A stretch of DNA of 20,221 nt, from the NCBI GenBank assembly GCA_965372355.1, contig CBDVBZ010000060.1, positions 1 through 20,221 on the forward strand, given 5' to 3'. Source of the DNA: CBDVBZ01 sp965372355. GTDB lineage: Bacteria; Krumholzibacteriota; Krumholzibacteriia; WVZY01. The first letter of the stretch is position 1. Each line of letters starts with the position of its first letter. The position numbers and the translations under genes were made by a program. The notes beneath the pieces were generated by a model. It searched no databases. It saw only the letters and a list, made by a program, of their open reading frames with translations, and was not told the DNA's origin. Below are positions 14,201 through 20,221 of the stretch, one piece after another.

Positions 14201-14700
14201 ATGAAGGCGCCTAAAGCTGGATGGTGTCCTCCCCACTGCCCGAATTCTAACTGCAAGTATCACAAGGCGCCAGTCGTTGACTGGCGCTTTAAGCGTAAGG
14301 GATTCTTCTGGCGCAAGATCTTCACGCTCGTCCCGACCCTAGAGCTGTGGCCACAGGTATCACCGAGTTACTCGACCCACTCACCCGTAAATGCAAGGCC
14401 ATTAGGATTCGTAGTGGCGATCAGCACGGCTGCGCACAGAGGCGCGAGACGATCGCCTGGACCAAGCGCCGGCAAAGCTCAGCAGAGAAGCTCACGATCT
14501 TTCAAGTCTGGAGAAATTCGATTAAGCGGCGTTGGGAGAAGGGGCCGCCGATCAGCTCGGCGATGCTTGAAGGCCTGACCGCACGACTCCTGGATACCGA
14601 CGATCTCTTGGCAGAGCGCCTCTTCCGCACCCGAGTCGAGCTAACAGGGAAACCACAAGCTACATCTCCCGCCAGGAAAGGCGCATCATTGGCAGATAGA
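14201..14700 (+). pseudogene. Decayed zinc-ribbon transposase-like gene
   Basis: The segment opens with MKAPKAGWCPPHCPNSNCKY, a CxxxCxxxxC zinc-ribbon start continuing into DWRFKRKGFFWRK. This resembles N-termini of transposase-like proteins with a second zinc-ribbon half. After about residue 45 the frame becomes unrelated sequence. Recognisable transposase-like text resumes in another frame from about 14440: RETIAWTKRRQSSAEKLTIF, then QVWRNSIKRRWEKGPP, then LLAERLFRTRVEL. The central region, including the second zinc-ribbon half, appears lost. AGGCAGGT precedes the ATG. A stop in the third frame near 14695 may mark the old end, overlapping the 3' end of pilX2 on the other strand. The family is recognised from memory by pattern; no inverted repeats could be delimited. 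Confidence 0.6.
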
Positions 14701-15925
14701 TTCGGATGGCCTGCTGCACGGCCTCTTGGCAATATAGGATCGCACAACTTCCCGAACTGAAGTTGAAGTCGGTCGTTCCCCTCACAATCATCGTTCCCAA
14801 GATCCAGGGGTTTCCGGTAAACTTCAAATCGCCTTCCACATAGATGATACCCTCGTACGTGAACCCACCGTTTCCATCCAGATCACCCGTCACGTAAAGA
14901 AGTCCCTTGCCAGTGAGGTTCGAGTTGACAGTGCAGTTCCCCTGGATGTATGTAATGCCGTTGAGGGGTTCAACGATGCTCGTGTTGTCCGCGTTGTCGA
15001 GGATTCGACTGAGCTGATAGTCTGTCACACCCAAGGTCTGGGCCAGACTGTAGAACGGGTTTGAGGGGCTCGTGTCTTGGTAGTCGGGGAAACCCACTAG
15101 ATTGGCGGACCCGCTGTTGACTATGGTATCCCCTGTCGTCGTTACACCAGCTAAGTGATTGCCGCCGAGATGCCAGGCGAAACACTGGAAGGCTTTGGGA
15201 ACGCTACCCACGGGCGTATTGATATCGTGATTGTATCCGCAGATCTCTGCGGAGCCTGTGACGTCGATCGCCTTGTCGACAAACAATGCGCCCAGTGTCC
15301 GACCCACCGCCGGAAACCGCGTGACCTCGGCTTCGATTCCCCTCGATCCTTGACCCACGCGCCCGGTGACCGTAATCACTTCGACCGGATATCCAGACAC
15401 AAAGTTCTCTGCTGGTACCTGCTCGTTATCGTAGAGCACGATTTCACCGGCATCCCGCACACCGTCGCTGTCGAGGTCTTCCCATTTGTGTTCGATCGTC
15501 AAAACACCATCGGTGCCGCTGGGCTGGCTGTACTCCATATGGTCGCCACTTAGATTCTGAACCGTCCCCGTGTGGAAATCGCTTGCCCCTCCGGCCGGCG
15601 CCGAACCGGGGTTTGTCATATAGATCCGAGCCTTCCAATTCGGGTCAAACGGCGGAGTGTCGCTGATCGCTACGTTGCCCGTCCAACCACCGACCGTCAT
15701 GACGGTCGGGTTCCGCAGTGACAGCCGGTGAACAGCCTCATTAATCCCCGCCTCGGCTACGTATAGCGCCTCGGTATGTGACCGTTGATTACCGGATATC
15801 TTGAGATCCGTCGACGAAATCATGGCCAGCGTGGTCCCGATGATCGAGACCGCAAACAGAATCAGTATAGTCATGACAAGGATGTTCCCTTGTTCACTAT
15901 GTAGAGACCGCAACACTCGGCTCAT
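14660..15925 (-). CDS. Type IV pilus PilX-like minor pilin (copy 2)
   Basis: A 421-residue paralogue of the protein at 12892-14151 with the same layout. It has the PilX_N segment (QGNILVMTILILFAVSIIG, then DLKISGNQRSHTEALYVAEAG), the shared blocks NPTVMTVGGWTGNVAISD and EDLDSDGVRDAGEIVLYD, GRTLGALFVDKAIDVTG, and the same beta-repeat C-terminus ending YLPMMRLSWREM. GGAGGG stands five bases before the ATG. It is the last gene of the fimT-pilV-pilW-pilX operon, 24 bases after pilW. Its 3' end runs over the edge of the decayed transposase segment. Nucleotides 15429-15485 are identical to 13336-13392 of copy 1. Confidence 0.86.
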   Translation of the reverse strand: MSRVLRSLHSEQGNILVMTILILFAVSIIGTTLAMISSTDLKISGNQRSHTEALYVAEAGINEAVHRLSLRNPTVMTVGGWTGNVAISDTPPFDPNWKARIYMTNPGSAPAGGASDFHTGTVQNLSGDHMEYSQPSGTDGVLTIEHKWEDLDSDGVRDAGEIVLYDNEQVPAENFVSGYPVEVITVTGRVGQGSRGIEAEVTRFPAVGRTLGALFVDKAIDVTGSAEICGYNHDINTPVGSVPKAFQCFAWHLGGNHLAGVTTTGDTIVNSGSANLVGFPDYQDTSPSNPFYSLAQTLGVTDYQLSRILDNADNTSIVEPLNGITYIQGNCTVNSNLTGKGLLYVTGDLDGNGGFTYEGIIYVEGDLKFTGNPWILGTMIVRGTTDFNFSSGSCAILYCQEAVQQAIRIYLPMMRLSWREM

Positions 15926-15949
15926 GATTTCCCTCCGAAGGATTGCTGA

Positions 15950-18904
15950 TTAGTTCGACGTATTATAAAAGACGACAAGTTGGCCTAGCGATGATGAGGT
16001 CCGTGTCGCGGCAACCACGTCCACTCGGCCATCCTTGTCAAAATCCCCGAGATCGAGCGTTCCCACCGAACCCATCGTTCCGCCGTTCAACTGCATCGCA
16101 TTTTGGTAATCCCCGCTGATCACGAGAAAGAGATCACCCTGATAAAAACTGGGCGAGCTCGTTCCGACAAACACGTCGGGGAAAATATCCAGGTTGATTT
16201 GCGCCGTCTCAAGCGTTAATACTTCCGCACCGAGATCCCAGGTGGCACTCGGCCACGCGGGTGTCGTCGGGTAGGTAAACTCTCCGCTTGTCGCAGGCTC
16301 GCCAAAGGATGTCAACCCGTGCTCCCAAACATAAACCCTCCCAGCATTGGCGGCAGTCGAGACCGCTACAATAACGTCCAGATCGCGATACGTGTCTTCG
16401 ACGACGTCGACCACTTCGATGTCGTTGACCGCTCCGCCACCCTCGTAGCGGGCGTACCAACTATACACACCCGCCCCAGAAACGTTTTCGTAAAAATCGA
16501 TCACGCCCGTGTAATCGCTCGTATGCGACCCCACAACGAGATCTTGATCGCCATCGTTGTCAAAATCCGCAGCCTCGATGGCCCATATCTCACCGAGCTG
16601 GACGTCGGACGCGCCGCCTGCCGCCGAAACGGCTTGTGACGCGACGAGACCACTCGCGTTGGCCTTGAAGACTTGAAATCCCCCGGTAAACGTTCCAAAA
16701 GGTGACTTGAGACCTAGAACGATGTCTTTCAAACCATTGCCATCCACATCCACAAGCTTGCTCGTCTGGATGACCGTTGGGAAAACCGAAAGATACGATG
16801 TATCCGGGCTCATCGACATCATGCCCGTGCCATCGTTCGACCAGGTCTGGATGTTCAACCCGGCTGAGTAATCGAGTCCGGTAATGACATCCGGCTTGCC
16901 GTCATTGGTATAGTCGACCGTTCCGACGGTTGTCACGGTTTGTCCGGCGTCCCGAAAATACGATGGTGTCGCTGCAAAGAGTTGGCTCTGTGGTGTCGCT
17001 GCCGATACCCACTGGTTGAGAAAGACAACGACATTTCCCGCACCACCGGTCGTCGGCGTTCCGACGATAATATCGGTGTCGAAGTTGCCGTCCTCTCCAA
17101 AATCATCGAGCGCCAGCGCCATCGCACCGTCGATGTTGGCCACCCCCGCTTCTCCAAAACTCACCGTGTGATCGAGGATGTCGCCAAAGTCGATTGTCAC
17201 AGCCGTATCGGGAACGATGACGATGCCTTTAACCAGGTTCAACGTTGTCGACACGTAGCCGGATGGGTCCGCTTCCGACACATCGTAGACATCCGCGCCG
17301 AGCCAGAAGCTATAGAAGCCCGCCTGATCCGTCGTGACGCTGTCAACAAGCGGCCCCGATACCGTAATCGTGACGCCGGGTATCCCGGCGTCACCGAGGT
17401 CTCGGATTCCGTCACGGTTGTCGTCCTCAAATACATATCCTTCGATGACGCCTTTGATCGGATTTTCCACATCACCAAAATTGACAATCGTCGAGTCACC
17501 GGCTATGGCCACTGAAGCCGTGACGGTATTTGGCGTGGTGGATCCCATTCCCTCTGGGTCAACCTCGCTGACATCATAGGAGCCAAGCATGACGACAAAA
17601 GAGTACCGCCCCGCCGAATTGGTCGTGATCTGCTCCCCCGTATCGAGTTCGACCAGAACCCCCTCGATACCCAGCTCACCAGCGGTAAGCAAACCATCTT
17701 GATCTAGATCATCGAAGACGGTTCCCTTGATATAACCCAGCGACCCGCTTGTCTGGTCACCGTAATCGACGACTTTTGACTGACCTTCGGTCAGTGACAC
17801 TGCAACGTCGTTCGGTGTCGTCGATGTAAAACCGCTCGGGTCGGTTTCTCTGACCGTATACGTGCCCGCGTTCACATTGAATTTGTAGACGCCGTAGCCA
17901 TTGGTGAGAACCGTGTTGCCACCAAGGATCCGAACTGTGACGTTCGGAATCCCATTCTCGTTGGGATCCTGCACACCGTCGCCATTAACATCGTGAAACA
18001 CACGCCCAACGATGACAGATCCGCGACGAGTGGCATTTCGAACGGTGACTTCAGAGCGCATCATGACGGACAAATACCCGCCCGAGGATTCAAACTTGGG
18101 GTTGTACTGAGACGCCTCGCATGTTGCCGTCACCCGGATCTTGCGAATACGGCCAAGCAGTGTATCGGGCATCGCGACCAAAGACGTGATCTCTGAGTCA
18201 CTCAATGTTCCGTTATTGTCCCCGTCACCCCACAACCTGTCAGGCGTTCCAAAATCGAGATCGTGATCGTACAGATACTTGAAAAGCGGTGCAGGGTGCG
18301 TGTTATCCGGGTATGCACCGGGCCCGCGGAGCATGGCCAGGTTCGACTTCCGGAGCGCGTTCGCGGATGAGGAGGCACCATAGCTGCGCTTGACCAAAAC
18401 GTAAAGATTGGGATTTGTGCCGGATTCCTCCGGATCATCGCCCTGATCGCTGGAAGAGATCACCCCATCCTCGTCCGAATCGAGCGTCAAAACCACCGTT
18501 TCCGCGGGAGAATCAAACGTCTGTGTTGGGCTGTACAAAGCGCTCCCCGAGGACGGAATGTTGGTCGGTCCAATGACCGCCGTCAGCGGACCTTCGCCGG
18601 TCAGTGTCTCACCTCGGTCGGCATCCGCGTTGATCGCCACCTGATACGGACCGGCGTGTACGAGGAACATTTGCCCGTTGGTGTAATCAGTACCTACGCC
18701 CGCCTGGCGGAGATTCTGTGTCAGATAATCGATTGCGAATCGAGCGTTCTGCTGCGAGTCGGCAAACTGCCGGGATTGTGCAGCACTCTTCTGGAACAGC
18801 GTGAAGATGCCTCCAAAAGCGATTAACACGACCCCCAACATCACGATGCCGATCATCATCTCGATCAGCGTAAAACCTGGATTCTGTCGTTGGAGCGCTT
18901 TCAT
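15950..18904 (-). CDS. PilW-like prepilin fused to SdrD-like domains and FG-GAP propeller
   Basis: A 984-residue multidomain protein. The N-terminus is a type IV prepilin (MKALQRQNPG, cleavage before Phe11, then FTLIEMMIGIVMLGVVLIAF with Glu at mature +5) and a PilW-like region to about 295. Three SdrD/Cna-B-like domains follow (about 296-384, 389-479, 483-576), each with a Ca-loop-like start (DVNGDGVQDPNENG; DDLDQDGLLTAGELG; DDNRDGIRDLGDAG) and an ending like VDYGD/VNFGD/IDFGD. The rest (about 580-984) holds seven FG-GAP-type repeats, near 600, 664, 719, 780, 833, 902 and 954 (clearest: DYTNDGKPDVITG, DVDGNGLKDIVLG, DFDNDGDQDLVVG, DFDKDGRVDVVAA), consistent with a seven-bladed integrin-like propeller. 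Ordinary PilW proteins are far shorter. GGTGAT precedes the ATG, and the pilV stop is five bases upstream. A pilus-tip adhesin role is inferred. Confidence 0.88.
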   Translation of the reverse strand: MKALQRQNPGFTLIEMMIGIVMLGVVLIAFGGIFTLFQKSAAQSRQFADSQQNARFAIDYLTQNLRQAGVGTDYTNGQMFLVHAGPYQVAINADADRGETLTGEGPLTAVIGPTNIPSSGSALYSPTQTFDSPAETVVLTLDSDEDGVISSSDQGDDPEESGTNPNLYVLVKRSYGASSSANALRKSNLAMLRGPGAYPDNTHPAPLFKYLYDHDLDFGTPDRLWGDGDNNGTLSDSEITSLVAMPDTLLGRIRKIRVTATCEASQYNPKFESSGGYLSVMMRSEVTVRNATRRGSVIVGRVFHDVNGDGVQDPNENGIPNVTVRILGGNTVLTNGYGVYKFNVNAGTYTVRETDPSGFTSTTPNDVAVSLTEGQSKVVDYGDQTSGSLGYIKGTVFDDLDQDGLLTAGELGIEGVLVELDTGEQITTNSAGRYSFVVMLGSYDVSEVDPEGMGSTTPNTVTASVAIAGDSTIVNFGDVENPIKGVIEGYVFEDDNRDGIRDLGDAGIPGVTITVSGPLVDSVTTDQAGFYSFWLGADVYDVSEADPSGYVSTTLNLVKGIVIVPDTAVTIDFGDILDHTVSFGEAGVANIDGAMALALDDFGEDGNFDTDIIVGTPTTGGAGNVVVFLNQWVSAATPQSQLFAATPSYFRDAGQTVTTVGTVDYTNDGKPDVITGLDYSAGLNIQTWSNDGTGMMSMSPDTSYLSVFPTVIQTSKLVDVDGNGLKDIVLGLKSPFGTFTGGFQVFKANASGLVASQAVSAAGGASDVQLGEIWAIEAADFDNDGDQDLVVGSHTSDYTGVIDFYENVSGAGVYSWYARYEGGGAVNDIEVVDVVEDTYRDLDVIVAVSTAANAGRVYVWEHGLTSFGEPATSGEFTYPTTPAWPSATWDLGAEVLTLETAQINLDIFPDVFVGTSSPSFYQGDLFLVISGDYQNAMQLNGGTMGSVGTLDLGDFDKDGRVDVVAATRTSSSLGQLVVFYNTSN

Positions 18905-18909
18905 AGAGA

Positions 18910-19302
18910 TCACCACCTCGAATTGGTCAAGATGCTTGTCAGTGTCGCTGCGTTGTCGGAGTTGTCCGAGGGGAAACTGACCGTTACGGTTAAGTGCTTC
19001 ATCCCCGGCGCCGGGTTGTCGGCTGCGACGACCCAAGACCGGGTGAAGTGAACGTCCACGGGATTACCCGCATCATTATGTGTTCCATTATTGAGTTCCG
19101 CATCGTCGTAAGCGAGGCTGACGAGCTCCTCGAGTTTTTCCTGTGCGAGATTGGTGGCTTTGGTCAGGTTTCGCCCGCGGGTTGTAGCCGTGTTCGTTTC
19201 GGGTAGCAGTCGCATCGCCATGCCAATGCCAATCCCGAATATGACGAGTGCCACGAGAACCTCGATAAGACCCGCGCCGGTCCTTTGCCTCAGGATTTGC
19301 AT
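18910..19302 (-). CDS. Type IV minor pilin PilV-like (copy 2)
   Basis: A 130-residue prepilin. MQILRQRTGA-GLIEVLVALVIFGIG contains the class III signal; the alignment with copy 1 places cleavage before the residue four positions upstream of the conserved Glu. The globular part (THNDAGNPVDVHFTRSWVVA, then MKHLTVTVSFPSDNSD) aligns throughout with the product at 12501-12884, and both end in RW. AGGAGA is eight bases before the ATG and overlaps the fimT stop. Its own stop overlaps the ribosome site of pilW. It is the second gene of the fimT-pilV-pilW-pilX operon, an order typical of minor pilin clusters. Confidence 0.88.
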   Translation of the reverse strand: MQILRQRTGAGLIEVLVALVIFGIGIGMAMRLLPETNTATTRGRNLTKATNLAQEKLEELVSLAYDDAELNNGTHNDAGNPVDVHFTRSWVVAADNPAPGMKHLTVTVSFPSDNSDNAATLTSILTNSRW

Positions 19303-19314
19303 GGAGTGCTTCTC

Positions 19315-19782
19315 CTACTTTGTGGAAATGTTACCGGTACCACCAAAAATAGTGATGCTGCGGGTGTTAGCGCGTGTGTTGCGTAGCGTGATCGATCCAC
19401 CCTCATTGGCGTTTCCACGCGGTCCAAAAATGAGAACCGGGCTGGACAAGGTATGACCTTCGAAGGAAATGCCACCACCCAACGTGTGGGTTGCGCTCTG
19501 GTACTCACCGGCATCCCGCACACCGTCACTATCCTCATCCTCGAAATAGTAATACGTCATGTCAGTCATCTTGAATTTGAAGACGACGTCGCGGTTCTTC
19601 ATGACGGCAGCGCTACGCGCTCCGCGCAGAAAACCCGCGAGCGAGTCAGTCTCACCGCTCAGCCGCCAACTCTGGACAAAGCGGCCCATAGCGGGCACAG
19701 ACGCCACCGCTACGAGACCCATGATCAGGATGGCAACCATGATTTCGATGAGCGTAAAGCCACCACGAGATCTAATATGCAT
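19315..19782 (-). CDS. FimT/GspH-type pseudopilin
   Basis: A 155-residue prepilin of the FimT/GspH (PF12019-like) type. A short leader MHIRSRGG is followed by FTLIEIMVAILIMGLVAVASVPAMGRF, with the processing site before Phe9 and Glu at +5. The block LAGFLRGARSAAVMKNRDVVFKF is typical of the family's helix-to-sheet junction. The C-terminal beta domain has GPRGNANEGGSITLRN, the common GspH/FimT 'F.P.G....G.i.l' region. A Ca-loop-like insertion DEDSDGVRDAGE (about 82-93) is identical in its core to both PilX proteins. The frame is open 32 codons upstream, but the ATG at 19782 gives the right leader length; AGG lies four bases before it. It is the first gene of the operon, downstream of a sigma-54 motif at 19810. 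Confidence 0.87.
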   Translation of the reverse strand: MHIRSRGGFTLIEIMVAILIMGLVAVASVPAMGRFVQSWRLSGETDSLAGFLRGARSAAVMKNRDVVFKFKMTDMTYYYFEDEDSDGVRDAGEYQSATHTLGGGISFEGHTLSSPVLIFGPRGNANEGGSITLRNTRANTRSITIFGGTGNISTK

Positions 19783-19809
19783 TCGCCTGCAATCCACGAT
19801 AGTTGCATC

Positions 19810-19825
19810 TGCAACCCACATGCCA
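19810..19825 (-). promoter_or_regulatory. Sigma-54 promoter of the fimT-pilV-pilW-pilX operon
   Basis: Read on the minus strand, TGGCAT-N5-TTGCA matches the sigma-54 consensus at all but one position, with correct GG/GC spacing. Transcription would start near 19799, about 17 bases before the fimT ATG. Confidence 0.72.
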
Positions 19826-20102
19826 CACCACGCCCCGGACTGGCGACCGGGTGGGGGTTTTCCCCACAGATGTCGCAACCAATGTTGCTGCAGTACGTTA
19901 GGCGTATTTTCTAAAGTGCCCTATGAAGGTGTCTAAAAGGGGCGAGCCCGCGAGACGAAGGATGCACAATGGACTACGCAACCCTTAGCCCGCAATTCGC
20001 ATGGGCGGTCCATTACGAGGGCTGATTGTTGGAGTGAAAGATTGTTTTAAGCGTTCGATTCTGGCGCCATATACCGCCGCAGCCGAGACCCCACAATAAT
20101 GA
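19826..20102. other. Intergenic region upstream of the fimT operon, no gene seen
   Basis: No credible coding sequence is visible between the fimT promoter and the tRNA-Pro terminator. The region holds a 6-bp GC-rich inverted repeat (GTGGGG/CCCCAC, 19851-19867) and a degenerate, one-base-longer version of the 11-bp repeat (19870-19881, minus strand). Both may belong to the control region of the operon. Confidence 0.5.
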
Positions 20103-20124
20103 AACCCTGAGTCCAGCCAGGGTT
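20103..20124 (-). terminator. Terminator-like hairpin after tRNA-Pro
   Basis: A perfect 7-bp stem AACCCTG/CAGGGTT with an eight-base loop lies 39 bases past the tRNA-Pro 3' end on the minus strand. A modest T-rich tail (TTTCATTATT region) follows it. It is plausible as the end of the tRNA transcript. Confidence 0.45.
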
Positions 20125-20163
20125 ACGGTATTCGACGAGCTGCCTTCGAATCCGCCGGGCAAA

Positions 20164-20221
<58 letters not shown>

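Overview
The window is an ordinary bacterial chromosome segment of about 20 kb with moderately high GC. The host is probably a diderm (Gram-negative) bacterium. The signs are a predicted outer-membrane beta-barrel protein, a DUF2846-type putative lipoprotein, type IV pilus minor pilins and -24/-12 (sigma-54) promoter motifs. The mix recalls delta-proteobacteria-like or candidate-phylum genomes, but the sequence alone does not fix the phylum. Four tRNA genes, all on the minus strand, punctuate the segment: Lys-CTT, His-GTG, Arg-TCT and a partial Pro-TGG at the right edge.

Layout. 1-2.9 kb holds housekeeping genes: a hemolysin III/PAQR membrane protein, tRNA-Lys, ssb (minus strand, with clear promoter and terminator) and the divergent trpS, followed by tRNA-His. 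2.9-3.1 kb has a tandem 21-bp repeat that may be an IS end remnant, and a terminator hairpin. 3.1-6.4 kb is a tight plus-strand operon: an NTF2/SnoaL-like small protein, a two-domain SagB-type nitroreductase-fold oxidoreductase, and a membrane-anchored arylsulfotransferase-like propeller protein. 6.4-9.7 kb is a minus-strand operon: a DUF2846 putative lipoprotein, an outer-membrane barrel protein and a PF07399-type putative Na+/H+ antiporter. tRNA-Arg follows, then a secreted class C beta-lactamase-fold serine hydrolase (10.0-11.5 kb).

The right half (11.7-19.9 kb) is a minor-pilin region and the most interesting part. On the plus strand lie a small two-TM HAMP protein and a pilV-pilX pair. 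On the minus strand, converging on it, lies a fimT-pilV-pilW-pilX operon. The two pilV genes and the two pilX genes are paralogous. Between the converging arms is a decayed zinc-ribbon transposase-like gene. The pilW product is an unusual fusion: a type IV prepilin N-terminus, three SdrD/Cna-B-like spacer domains and a seven-repeat FG-GAP propeller. This looks like a cell-surface or pilus-tip adhesin, and it sits in a cluster with no pilY1 visible here.

Three well-formed sigma-54 (-24/-12) motifs stand in front of the three pilus-related transcription units. The two plus-strand units also share an 11-bp upstream repeat, placed at distances that differ by exactly 10 bp. A calcium-loop-like coding module (DSDGVRDAGE) is identical at the nucleotide level in fimT and both pilX genes. 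Together these suggest a co-regulated, duplicated minor-pilin/adhesin system.
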